Positions 19,124 to 29,147 of a stretch of DNA of 64,000 nucleotides are shown here, piece after piece. A program made the translations under genes and the position numbers. The DNA comes from Cryptosporidium bovis (taxonomy: Eukaryota > Apicomplexa > Conoidasida > Eucoccidiorida > Cryptosporidiidae): assembly GCA_009768925.2 (NCBI GenBank), contig VHIT02000054.1:186001-250000 (forward strand), in the 5' to 3' direction. The first letter of the stretch is position 1. The number at the start of each line of letters is the position of its first letter. A model generated the notes under the pieces. It was not told the DNA's origin and did no database searches. It saw only the letters and a list, made by a program, of their open reading frames with translations.

Positions 19124-19157
19124 ATTATATTTTTGTAATATGTTATTACTATTCGAG

Positions 19158-19991
19158 CTAATCTCTTTTCCAGAAACTCTTTCTTTTTGTCCACTTTTTT
19201 ATCTTTTTGGTTAATTTTTTTTGTTTTACTTTAAGTGCCACATACCTTTGTTCCGCCATTGCCAAGTCTGACTGTAAGAATCTAAGCTCAACATTATCGG
19301 CATTGTATCCATCTTCTTTACTTGAAATTTCCTGTGACAATTTCTTGATTTCTTCTATAATCTTCGATCTTTGTTTTTCAATTTCCTTCATCATTGACTC
19401 CGTCTCCACTAGTTCCTCATTCGCCTCATCAAGCTTCCTTGATTGAACTCTTCTTAAACGTCTTAGCTCTGAGTTGAATACTCTCAACTCTGCACTGGTT
19501 AAACTCATTCTCCCAACACAATTCATGCATGGGGTTGCAGATTTTTCCTCTTGCTTAATTGCAACTGAAGGTGGTTCCAGAAATACTATTGGTGCTTCCA
19601 TATTTTTGAATGCGGATGATAATGACATCTTGGAAATGACATCTGATAAGTTGTCTACTATTCCCAATGTGTTTTCTGCAAATATATTCTTTGGGTTTTT
19701 CTTTAACTCAGAAAACTCCTCGATTTCTGCCCAACTATCTTCAATATCAGTAATATTATTTTTTACATTTACTAAAGTTTTCATCAGATCCTTTGATTGT
19801 GAAACTAGTTGGTCTTGTAGCTCGAAATCTGGACTGTAGTCTTTTCTTGGGGTAGTCACTTCTGGGTAGAAAACTTTGAAATAAGTACCTACGGCCTTGG
19901 CTATTGTGTTTAGCAGTCCTGCCTCACAACAATTAGGCTTTGTTAAAACGTGAAAAAATAAATAAAAAACTACTGATAAAGGGATTTTCAT
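19158..19991 (-). CDS. Secreted coiled-coil protein, 277 aa
   Basis: The ATG at 19991 is followed by a signal peptide (IPLSVVFYLFFHVL, cut near CCEA, residue ~24). A CMNC pair lies near residue 150 and could form a disulfide. Residues ~165-265 form a long heptad-rich coiled coil (ELRRLRRVQSRKLDEANEEL onward) ending in a strongly basic tail (KKIKKWTKRKSFWKRD). No second membrane span is seen. The product is likely exported into the secretory pathway; the destination is unknown. It converges on the UAP56-motif gene with only 34 bp between coding ends. I do not recognise the family. Confidence 0.82.
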   Translation of the reverse strand: MKIPLSVVFYLFFHVLTKPNCCEAGLLNTIAKAVGTYFKVFYPEVTTPRKDYSPDFELQDQLVSQSKDLMKTLVNVKNNITDIEDSWAEIEEFSELKKNPKNIFAENTLGIVDNLSDVISKMSLSSAFKNMEAPIVFLEPPSVAIKQEEKSATPCMNCVGRMSLTSAELRVFNSELRRLRRVQSRKLDEANEELVETESMMKEIEKQRSKIIEEIKKLSQEISSKEDGYNADNVELRFLQSDLAMAEQRYVALKVKQKKLTKKIKKWTKRKSFWKRD

Positions 19992-20062
19992 TTTTAAGTT
20001 TATTCCTACTGATTAATCCGAATGATAACAACAGCTGACTTTCAAGCAAGTTTTTTTTAATA

Positions 20063-20081
20063 GCATGCAACAATTGCATGC
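20063..20081. promoter_or_regulatory. Inverted pair of GCATGC (ApiAP2-type) sites
   Basis: GCATGCAA and TTGCATGC face each other across a three-base spacer; the right site extends to TGCATGCA. GCATGC cores are known targets of apicomplexan AP2 DNA-binding proteins. It lies 72 bp upstream of the minus-strand secreted-protein ATG. Confidence 0.45.
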
Positions 20082-20411
20082 ATGTGTTTTTACTACCGCC
20101 ACGTAATTTTTTGAATTACAGAAAAATTAGAAAAATGACAATAGCAACAGATAAAAATATACTTTAAAATATTGAATAACCATAATTTCGTGTTTTATGT
20201 TACTTAATTTATTACTTTAATAAATTCAGTATGATATTATAAAATTAACGAATATGAATATGCAGAAGCATGTAATCACTTGAGAATGAATAGAGGTGAC
20301 TCTGAATTAAGTCAGAAAAGCAAAAACACCGATTGCTATACATAAGCCTTAATATGCTACTCGTCTATTTCATTTTCTCTTATAAATATCTTAAGACCAC
20401 AATATCCGGAA

Positions 20412-20419
20412 TGGCGCCT
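20412..20419. promoter_or_regulatory. E2F-like TGGCGCCT site
   Basis: About 160 bp upstream of the ATG at 20578 of the giant surface protein. Confidence 0.4.
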
Positions 20420-20577
20420 TCATGTGGTCATAATTACGCATGCAATGTTAAGGTCAACGGTATACAATTTTTTTTAATTCTTAGATTATAAATTAAGTTG
20501 GGTTAAAAGAATAAAATATTTTGTATATATGTAATATCGAGGGCCTTAGTTTGTAAGAAATGTAAATATTGTGCAAG

Positions 20578-23500
20578 ATGCTGTTGTGTGAAAGATTTTT
20601 GCAATACTCGTTGATATTATTAGCAATATTATGGAATATAGTAGGTATTGAAGGTACAACTGAAAATAATTGTCCAATTGGTTACATTAAAAAAGAAGAT
20701 TCTTGTATATTATGTCCTGAGGGAACATATTCTAATAGTGAAACGGGTGAATGTGATCCTTGTGGGGTTGGGAAGTATTCATTCCCCGGAAGTTATTCTC
20801 GGTCTTTATGTTTTGACTGCCCCATTGGATTTTATTCTGGAGAAGAAAAGGTATCATTTTGTAAAAACTGCCCTGATCTACAGATAACCGATGGAATTGG
20901 TGCCACTTCACTAAATGATTGTTATTGTTTTCCAGGGTATAAAGAAAAAAATTTGAGAGATGGGGCGTGTATTCAATGTAATAAAAACGAATGGTGTTAT
21001 CAATCCCATGCAAAAAGTGGTGGATTTTGGAATGTTGCATCTTACTGTTTGTCTATTGACTTAAATGAATTTGACAGCAACTCTTTGACAAATTATTTAT
21101 GTAGTGACAAATCAATTTTAAGTTCAAAACCAGCAAATTTTCTACTATCTTGTTATGGAAAGGAGTCTCAGTGTGAGAGCTTGCTGAGGAATGATGATCT
21201 AATAAATGATAACAATGTAGATCCAATGTTAATTTCAAGATGTACTGAAGGTAACACAGGAATACTTTGTGATAGTTGTTCTAAAGGTTATGCAAAATTT
21301 GATGGGTTATCAACTGATATGTTTTCCTGTCAAAAGTGTAAAATGTTGAATTACATTCCAACTTTATGCGTGCATTTATTTATTTTTTGTTTAATAATGT
21401 ACACTGTTTGGCTATTACGTTTGGAGCCAACTGCAAATGAAGAGGAGATGCCAATTGTACAAGTAACCCTAATTAGAATAGCAATACAACATGTACAGTT
21501 ATTGAGTCTATTGTTGAATTTCAAAATCGTTCAGTTTGAGTACGAACCAAAACTCTCAGTTGCATTTTCAGCAATAGCTTCTCATTTTACGACATTTCCA
21601 ATGATTCAGTGTTTGGCATCAGCTTTAAATATTGACTCGAATAGCAGTAAATTTTTAAATTTATTTTCTATAATAACAGTATTTAAGCCGATATTATTTG
21701 CAGTCATATCATTGATAGTTGCACCTATTTTAAGATACTTCAGAGAAAGAGAATTAAGTGGGTTCTTACTTGGAAGACAGGAAATGGAAGGTGAATGCAT
21801 CTATTTTCAGAAATCCTATTTTAGTTGGTTTTTCAGTTTTTTCATAGTTACATATTTCTTTTACTTCTCAAGTATATTACAAAACTTAATGTCCATATTA
21901 TTTTGCGTTTCATATAGCGTAGATATAAATAACCCTACTCATGGAACTACGACCTCAAACTCGGATCCCCAGATTCCTGGCAAGTTGTTGCTTGTTAACA
22001 TTGCGAAAGAAAATATTTGCTGGAGTTCGGATCACAAATTATCCATATTGATTGCAGCTGTTGGTATTTTAGTATGGATAATATTGGTACCAGCAATTTA
22101 TAGTATTTGTATTTCAGTTGATAAAAATAAAGAAAATATTAAGAGAAGAAGACTAGTTTATGGTTGGTGGGTATGCGGATATGAGACTAGTGGAAATTAC
22201 TTATGGGATTTATTTACAACTTGGAAACAATTTGTTTACCTAATAGTAATTGTGGTTACTAACTCATTTGTTAAATTTAATTATACAAGAGCATACTTTG
22301 CCGTTCCAGGTGGTTCTATCTATGAATCCTATGTGCCTTTATATGTGACATTAATATCAATAATTTCGTGTATGGTAATGACACTTATATTTGACTGTGT
22401 ATATTCAGTTACAAAACCACACAATAAAGAAGTTGAGAATGTAAACTTAAATAAAATAGGGAATGATGCAAACGTTCCTGAAGATGAGTTATTTACAGAA
22501 GAACAAAGACAAAAACAAAGAATGGCGTTTGGAGGATTTTTCAAAGCTAAATTGAGTAAAAATAATTGGAACACATACTATTATTTCGTAAAGAGAATAT
22601 CTAATTTTTCAATACTTGCTGCAATTTTTGCATCAATTTTTCCTAGATTGAATGTTGGTATTGGGAAAATAATCTCTGAAAAGAGATTAATATGGCTTGT
22701 TTCTACTGAGATTGATTCTGATCCTATTGGTTATAATGAATTCTCAGTTAGAATTTTTTCGATATTTGCACTGACAATAAACTACATATTTGTATTTATT
22801 ACAATTTTTTCTGTACTTGGGATAAAAATTTACAGGAAAATAACGGTTGGTTTGTTTATAAAAACAAAGGACTATCTTAAAATAACCTCATTAAGCGATT
22901 TTTCTGATAACTTTGAATCCATTACTGGAAATAAAGTAGTTGTAAATAACGATAATGCGAAATCAAATGTTAACAACCCTCAATATTACCATGATATGAA
23001 CAAAAGTAAGCAAATAGGAGATAAGGAAGGTGAAAAAATAGATGATGAAATATCTATCGAGCAACTGTTGAGGATGCACTTAAGAACCGATTGTCTTGGT
23101 TTTTTGACTCATGAAGACAGAGTTTCTATAGTAGTTGCGATAAAAAGATGCGTAAACCGTCAAGAAGGTGTGGCTATTGCATTAAGAGCAACATTGGATT
23201 CCAGATTTGGTCTTTGTAATAAATATACTCATCTAGAGAACATTGCTTTTGTTTGTGGATCTCTAAGATCTTATGGATTTTCAGATCCTGAACTAGAGAA
23301 TTTAATTGAAGATTTAGCTGAGACGCAATTGGTAATTGCAAATCGTATCAAAGTAGTAACAAAGAATATTGTTAGAATGACACTTGATTTATCAGTGGTA
23401 AACTATCCTGAAGTTTCCCAAAAAGTCGGTTTACAGCAAATAGTACCACCAGAATTAAACTTAAATCTAATAGGAGACAATAATTATTCAGTTTATAGTC

Positions 23501-26500
23501 AAGAATCGCCGTATTTATTTGAAATTAAAAAGTTAGTTGCAAGATTAAGTATGAATGGATTAATACTGGATATTAGTGATGTTTACTTTAGAATACAACG
23601 TTCTATTCCGTTAAAAGCTAAATTGAAAGTAAGTAAAGGAACAGGACTACTTTTTTCTGAAACACAAACCGAAACAAGTGAAAAAGAGAGAATGGAATTC
23701 CCAAGTAATAAGAGAAGTGATGAAAATACAGAGTTTGGTTATAAAGTTCCCATTCCATGTTACGTTGATGAAGAATATAATGAACCGAGATCATTGGACG
23801 TAGATTTGATGCTTTCAATAAAAAAGTTAACTGAAGGCGATCCAAGAGTTGTATTGGAAGAAACAAATTATCCATTTGCTTTTGAAAAAGCGACAAAATA
23901 CACAGAGATTTCAACAAATAAAGCCTTGGAGAAATTATTCGCCCTAATTGGCCCTGAAATGAGTTCAAATATGAAAAATAATAGAGATAATTTAGATATC
24001 AATGAATTATCTGATAATAATGATAAGGTAAATATTAACCAAGATGAGGAATTGATTCATTTACTATTAGGCTTGAATCCAGATGAAAATATTGGGACAG
24101 ATGCAATAATTACATTACTAAAGGATTATGAAACAGTAATAAATAATACAACTGATCCAGATATATATCTATCTACGTTAAATTCTTCAGAATTACCTCT
24201 TTTTAAAACAAATTCAAATAATTTATGTGTTGAAAATAGTAGCGAATCCATTGAGAGTACCAATAACAATAAGAGTGATATAGTTGATAATTTTAATAAA
24301 AAAAATAAAGATCTAAGACAAATAGAAACTAGAAATAAAATGTCACCGTATTTAAAGAATTCTATTTATAATTTGTATTTGTTAAGAGTGCTAGATTTGA
24401 AGGTATGGTTGGGCCAATATAGAAAACAGTATTTAGAAGAAGCTAATAGGCAAATGGAGAATATTAAAATGAATAATTATTTAGATTTTAATTCAAATAT
24501 GCTATATGATCATTCAGGTAGAACAAAAAATAAAAGTTCTGTCAGTAGTAGTAGTTACCAAAATAATCAAGGATTAAATCAGGATGAAAAGAAACATGAA
24601 GATAAATCATTAGTAAAAAACCAAGTAAATGATAATTATTTAATAAATGAACCAGAAATAAAAGAAAATTTAAAAATGATGTCAGTAATAACATCCAATT
24701 TGAATAGATATGCAAGTCCAAGCATGTTATTTTACTACTTACAATTGTGTAAAAGATTAAAAATTGGTGCAGATATTTCAATAACATCATTAATACCAGA
24801 TAATTTGCTTGATAAAGGAGTGGCTGACAACGACGATGCAATAAGATTATATCGTGAAATAAGTCCAAGTTTAAATCTTCATGAAAATCCAAATGGATTT
24901 GATATAGCAACATTACACGAATTTTCCGCATTAAATACACCAAATATAAACTTGAAAAGAGAACTAGAGTTGACAATAGAATTACAAAGAGAATTTAATA
25001 TGATTTTTCCTTCCGCAGTTCCATGCATACATTCAATATTTTGGGTACCATTTGACATATATGATGATGATAATTTATGGATTTTGGAGGCAAGTGATAG
25101 ACAAAATATGATTCAATTGCTTGAATTAATATCAAAGGATCATCCACAACTAGTTGAATTACCATATGTTGAAGAGGAATTAATTGAAGAAAAAATAGAA
25201 AATGTTGAGTTTGACTCGAGTGAAAAAAGCTTAGTAAGGCAAACAATAAATACATTATTACCACAAATATCAAGTAATGGTGAGATAGAAAGTGGAAAGT
25301 GGTTATGGAGTGAATTACCACTAAGATTTGCAATAGATTTAAATGGTTTGTCAATTAAAAAACTGTATTGTTCTTCAAATTATCCAAAAAGTATATTTTT
25401 GTCTGGAAACCCATTATCAGTTTTAGGGCCACAATCACCACAATGGGCATTTATAAGCCATAAATCAGAGAGAATCAATTATATGAATGGGGTATCAACA
25501 ATTAATAATAGTTATGAGCACAATAATGGTGATAGTGCAATAATAATAGCACCAGGAATTGAGGTTAAAGGAACACCATTTACAATAGAGGTTTGGGTAA
25601 AGCTACCACAATTACCATTACATCTATTAGATGATAATAACGAAACGAACAATAAAGAAAAAATACAAGAAAATTCAAGTCATAGATCAAAAAGTAGGAA
25701 AAAAAAGGTTGGTAAATCAATAGCATCCGAAAAAAGAAGTTCGATAAATCATAGTTTAAATAAATTGCAAAAAAATCTTGGTTTAAAATTTTTCAAAGAC
25801 AATGAAGAGGATGAAATTGCGAATAAATCAGAGTTAGATGAGAATAATGTTGAGAATAGCGCTAACAATAATGATAAAACTAGTAATGTCGAAAAAAAAC
25901 AAGAATTACCAACTCTACATGTATTGTGTGGAACAGATTCCATGGAAGGATTATTTACTGTACATAGAGAAACTGGTACAATAGGATTTTGGGATAGTAA
26001 TGGAAGATTTTTAAAGTGTACAATCAAACATGATAAAAAAGATAAAAAAAGTTTATCCCAAAATAGAAATGATATGTTAGGTTTAAAAAATATAGCAACA
26101 TTACAAGGTATATATGATGAATTAGGATTGAAGAAAAAAAGTACATATTGTCGTGAAATTAATCGAAATATTGAAAAATTTATAAATTTTGATGAAGATC
26201 CAAATATATTAGATCCATGGGTATTGATACACATAGTATATAATTTAGGTTCAATAAAGTATTATGTGAATGGGAAATATATCGGTTCAATAAGAAAAAC
26301 AAATGGTTTAAGAGGTGATATAGCAGTAATTGGTGGTGGACTAGAAAGTGGATCAAATTGGGGTTATTTCAGTCAATTTAGACTATATGGAGCACATACA
26401 AGTAATGAACAAATTAAAAAAAGATATGAATCATATGTTTCATTGAATATAGATAGTTCATTTGTAACTAGAATAAATAAATTAACAAATTCAACAATCA

Positions 26501-29142
26501 ATTGGGCATTAACACTATGGAGAAGTGGTGCAGTAGGATTTTTTTTGTGGAAATATAGTAATATAAATTTAAAATCAGACGATGTCACATATTTAATAGA
26601 TTTAATAAATAGAAAAGGTAATGTGCTGTATAATGGTGAGATAGTCAGTGAGGAGGATAATCATGAAATTGATGAATATGAAGAAATAAAAGGTAAAAAT
26701 ACTGAAAGATTAAAAAATGGAATATTATTATTTGGTATAATAATAAGAATATTAAAGGGTGAAAGATCATTTCCATATTATTATGTATATGAACCATTGC
26801 CATATATAGAAGATATAGTAAAAAAAAGTGAAGACCAAATAATTGATACAAATAATTATTACACAAAAGTTAAATATAAAATGACATCAATAACATCACA
26901 ATTAGGGTATACTATTACAGAAGACTACAAGAATATAAGATTAGATGATAGAGATGCATATAGAATGAATCCATTAGTATATCAACCAAACATTGTACCT
27001 GGACCAGGAATGTCTGATTGCTTATTATTAGCATTTAATACAAAAAGTAATAATTCAGGATTATTAATAACACCACCAATAGAAATACAAAAAAAAATAA
27101 ATAAAAGTACCGGTAATTTAGGTGAAAATAGTGTAAATGTATCAGAATTATATAGTGGTTGGGCAATAACAATATGGTTTCATTATCCGTTATTATCAAA
27201 TTCGTCATATGTAATAAAAAATAATATAGAAAACAATTTAACACGAGAAGATAATATTAATAATTCAAAAAGAAAATCTAATTCAGATATAGATCAATAT
27301 ATTGTTTTAGTCACAGGAAAAAGCGATTCACATATAATAATAAATGATAATATGGATGTTGGAGTATATAAAAACTTTTCGAAAATAAATAAAAGTGAAA
27401 ATATAAGTGAAAGTACTAACATAACTAGTAGTAATAATATTGAAAGTAGTATTAATAGTAATGCAGATAAGGGATTTTACCCGTCAGGGTTAAATTTAAA
27501 TAAAGCAAATTTACCAATAGGATGGCATATGATGTCAGTAGTAGGAAGACCAAGAATAACATATTCAAGAAGTGATAATAATAACAGAAATATGATAGGT
27601 GGTGGTGGTATCGGTTATACAGAAATATCTTTACCAATGCAAAAGAATTCGAATATAATAACCAAGTATAAATGGTGTCAAGAATTTTATGTTGATGGAC
27701 AAATAATGGGAATTAGCTCATATTGTACACATGAAGATGTATTAATGATAGGAAATAGTTTATTTTTAGAAAATTCATTTGGAATATTTACGTGCCCGAG
27801 AATATATAATCGTTCATTTTCGCCATTAGAAATACATACTGATTTTTTATCATATAATTATTTAATAAAAGCAAGTAGTTGGAATTCAAGAGATGATATA
27901 TTAATGGATTTGAGTTTTAACCAAATAGTAAGTGAGTTTCAAGTGTTAGAAAATCCAAGTAAAAAAATTAGGTATTTATATGCAGATAATAATGAATTAA
28001 ATTCAAATTATAATAATAGATTATTTTCGAAAGAGAAAAAAAACAAAAGGAGAATATTATATAAAAATGAAAGAAGTGAAATTAATGAAAGGTCATATTG
28101 GTTAGATGAAATGGAATATCAATCGCCATTATATAATTATGTTGAAACATTTATAACAACTAATGATAATGTAGATGAGTATGTAAAAAATACAAATACG
28201 AAAATAATACCAATAAAAAATAATGATGATGACAATATAGTAAATATTAAAAATAATGGTTTAATAACATTACATAGAGGTCCTACAAATGAAAATGTTT
28301 GTGTAAATCCAACACAAATATTTATGTTGGAAAAGAAAACAGGATATTCAAGTGAGGGTGGTAGCATTAAATTAGATAAATCAATAAGACTAAGTAAAAA
28401 TTGGACATGTGAGGTATGGGTTTACTTACCATTTGAAATAACATATCATCCATATTGTTTGTTATCAAATAATGAAGGGATAGGTTTTATTGTTATAGGT
28501 TTAAATGGTGAATTAGGTTCAATACAAAAAAGAGTTGATATTCCTATTAATAATACTGGTATTGGTGATAATGATGATGAAGATGAAATAAATAATACTA
28601 ATGAAAGAAAAATAAAAGAGAATAAATTTAAGAAAAAAACAAATAATAAACACTTTATGTCATGGAATATAAATATAAGAGATTTTACTACCATGGGATG
28701 GTATCATGTTGTTATAGTATTTAATTCAACACAAAGTAATACAATAACAACATATGTTAATTCACAATGTATAGGGAAAAAAGAGAATTTATTAGAATTG
28801 CCACATCATCAAAGTCCATGGATAGATTGTATAGGAAATTTAAAATCAAATAAAGGTAACTACATTGCACCTTTTGGTTTATTCGGGCATTTAAAAATAT
28901 ACGATTTCGCACTATCTAATATAGAAGTCGGATTACTATATAAAAATTGGCTAAGCCATAAAAATTTAAAAACAGAAATATTAAATCATCATATTAAACA
29001 AGAGAAGTCATCAAAAACAAAAAAATATACATTATCAGACAATAGTATTAACAATGGACATTATCATGATGAATTTGAAAATTACAATAACATTAATGAT
29101 ATTAAAGAAGATGATATAGAGGATTATTCTGAATCAGAATAA
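20578..29142 (+). CDS. Giant Cys-rich, multi-membrane, LamG-repeat surface protein
   Basis: 2854 residues from the ATG at 20578; the in-frame TTG nine bases upstream is not used because an ATG is adjacent and an earlier ATG is followed by a stop. In order: signal peptide (residues 1-27); Cys-rich GCC2/GCC3 (ephrin-receptor-like) modules to ~250, with C-P-x-G-x-Y/F-S patterns; eight to ten membrane helices between ~257 and 750 (for example 257-280, 361-388, 414-448, 488-514, 588-610, 721-750); then a ~2100-residue region with three LamG/concanavalin-like domains starting near 1668 (EVWVKLP), 2195 (AITIWFHYP) and 2609 (CEVWVYLP), with Asn-rich inserts between. The domain set suggests adhesion or carbohydrate binding at the surface. 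The side of the membrane carrying the LamG part is unclear. Its stop lies 5 bp from RPN5. Confidence 0.9.
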   Translation: MLLCERFLQYSLILLAILWNIVGIEGTTENNCPIGYIKKEDSCILCPEGTYSNSETGECDPCGVGKYSFPGSYSRSLCFDCPIGFYSGEEKVSFCKNCPDLQITDGIGATSLNDCYCFPGYKEKNLRDGACIQCNKNEWCYQSHAKSGGFWNVASYCLSIDLNEFDSNSLTNYLCSDKSILSSKPANFLLSCYGKESQCESLLRNDDLINDNNVDPMLISRCTEGNTGILCDSCSKGYAKFDGLSTDMFSCQKCKMLNYIPTLCVHLFIFCLIMYTVWLLRLEPTANEEEMPIVQVTLIRIAIQHVQLLSLLLNFKIVQFEYEPKLSVAFSAIASHFTTFPMIQCLASALNIDSNSSKFLNLFSIITVFKPILFAVISLIVAPILRYFRERELSGFLLGRQEMEGECIYFQKSYFSWFFSFFIVTYFFYFSSILQNLMSILFCVSYSVDINNPTHGTTTSNSDPQIPGKLLLVNIAKENICWSSDHKLSILIAAVGILVWIILVPAIYSICISVDKNKENIKRRRLVYGWWVCGYETSGNYLWDLFTTWKQFVYLIVIVVTNSFVKFNYTRAYFAVPGGSIYESYVPLYVTLISIISCMVMTLIFDCVYSVTKPHNKEVENVNLNKIGNDANVPEDELFTEEQRQKQRMAFGGFFKAKLSKNNWNTYYYFVKRISNFSILAAIFASIFPRLNVGIGKIISEKRLIWLVSTEIDSDPIGYNEFSVRIFSIFALTINYIFVFITIFSVLGIKIYRKITVGLFIKTKDYLKITSLSDFSDNFESITGNKVVVNNDNAKSNVNNPQYYHDMNKSKQIGDKEGEKIDDEISIEQLLRMHLRTDCLGFLTHEDRVSIVVAIKRCVNRQEGVAIALRATLDSRFGLCNKYTHLENIAFVCGSLRSYGFSDPELENLIEDLAETQLVIANRIKVVTKNIVRMTLDLSVVNYPEVSQKVGLQQIVPPELNLNLIGDNNYSVYSQESPYLFEIKKLVARLSMNGLILDISDVYFRIQRSIPLKAKLKVSKGTGLLFSETQTETSEKERMEFPSNKRSDENTEFGYKVPIPCYVDEEYNEPRSLDVDLMLSIKKLTEGDPRVVLEETNYPFAFEKATKYTEISTNKALEKLFALIGPEMSSNMKNNRDNLDINELSDNNDKVNINQDEELIHLLLGLNPDENIGTDAIITLLKDYETVINNTTDPDIYLSTLNSSELPLFKTNSNNLCVENSSESIESTNNNKSDIVDNFNKKNKDLRQIETRNKMSPYLKNSIYNLYLLRVLDLKVWLGQYRKQYLEEANRQMENIKMNNYLDFNSNMLYDHSGRTKNKSSVSSSSYQNNQGLNQDEKKHEDKSLVKNQVNDNYLINEPEIKENLKMMSVITSNLNRYASPSMLFYYLQLCKRLKIGADISITSLIPDNLLDKGVADNDDAIRLYREISPSLNLHENPNGFDIATLHEFSALNTPNINLKRELELTIELQREFNMIFPSAVPCIHSIFWVPFDIYDDDNLWILEASDRQNMIQLLELISKDHPQLVELPYVEEELIEEKIENVEFDSSEKSLVRQTINTLLPQISSNGEIESGKWLWSELPLRFAIDLNGLSIKKLYCSSNYPKSIFLSGNPLSVLGPQSPQWAFISHKSERINYMNGVSTINNSYEHNNGDSAIIIAPGIEVKGTPFTIEVWVKLPQLPLHLLDDNNETNNKEKIQENSSHRSKSRKKKVGKSIASEKRSSINHSLNKLQKNLGLKFFKDNEEDEIANKSELDENNVENSANNNDKTSNVEKKQELPTLHVLCGTDSMEGLFTVHRETGTIGFWDSNGRFLKCTIKHDKKDKKSLSQNRNDMLGLKNIATLQGIYDELGLKKKSTYCREINRNIEKFINFDEDPNILDPWVLIHIVYNLGSIKYYVNGKYIGSIRKTNGLRGDIAVIGGGLESGSNWGYFSQFRLYGAHTSNEQIKKRYESYVSLNIDSSFVTRINKLTNSTINWALTLWRSGAVGFFLWKYSNINLKSDDVTYLIDLINRKGNVLYNGEIVSEEDNHEIDEYEEIKGKNTERLKNGILLFGIIIRILKGERSFPYYYVYEPLPYIEDIVKKSEDQIIDTNNYYTKVKYKMTSITSQLGYTITEDYKNIRLDDRDAYRMNPLVYQPNIVPGPGMSDCLLLAFNTKSNNSGLLITPPIEIQKKINKSTGNLGENSVNVSELYSGWAITIWFHYPLLSNSSYVIKNNIENNLTREDNINNSKRKSNSDIDQYIVLVTGKSDSHIIINDNMDVGVYKNFSKINKSENISESTNITSSNNIESSINSNADKGFYPSGLNLNKANLPIGWHMMSVVGRPRITYSRSDNNNRNMIGGGGIGYTEISLPMQKNSNIITKYKWCQEFYVDGQIMGISSYCTHEDVLMIGNSLFLENSFGIFTCPRIYNRSFSPLEIHTDFLSYNYLIKASSWNSRDDILMDLSFNQIVSEFQVLENPSKKIRYLYADNNELNSNYNNRLFSKEKKNKRRILYKNERSEINERSYWLDEMEYQSPLYNYVETFITTNDNVDEYVKNTNTKIIPIKNNDDDNIVNIKNNGLITLHRGPTNENVCVNPTQIFMLEKKTGYSSEGGSIKLDKSIRLSKNWTCEVWVYLPFEITYHPYCLLSNNEGIGFIVIGLNGELGSIQKRVDIPINNTGIGDNDDEDEINNTNERKIKENKFKKKTNNKHFMSWNINIRDFTTMGWYHVVIVFNSTQSNTITTYVNSQCIGKKENLLELPHHQSPWIDCIGNLKSNKGNYIAPFGLFGHLKIYDFALSNIEVGLLYKNWLSHKNLKTEILNHHIKQEKSSKTKKYTLSDNSINNGHYHDEFENYNNINDIKEDDIEDYSESE

Positions 29143-29147
29143 ATTTT

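Larger units (their letters stand above)
19992..20577. other. Divergent promoter region of secreted and giant surface genes
   Basis: 586 bp, very AT-rich, with no gene. It contains an inverted pair of GCATGC motifs (20063-20081), a third GCATGC near 20437 and a TGGCGCCT at 20412-20419. Confidence 0.55.

Noticed and set aside
24542-27637. Several minus-strand frames up to 144 codons inside the giant gene
   Set aside because: Leu/His/Tyr-rich antisense readings of Asn- and Asp-rich coding sequence; no coding signal of their own.
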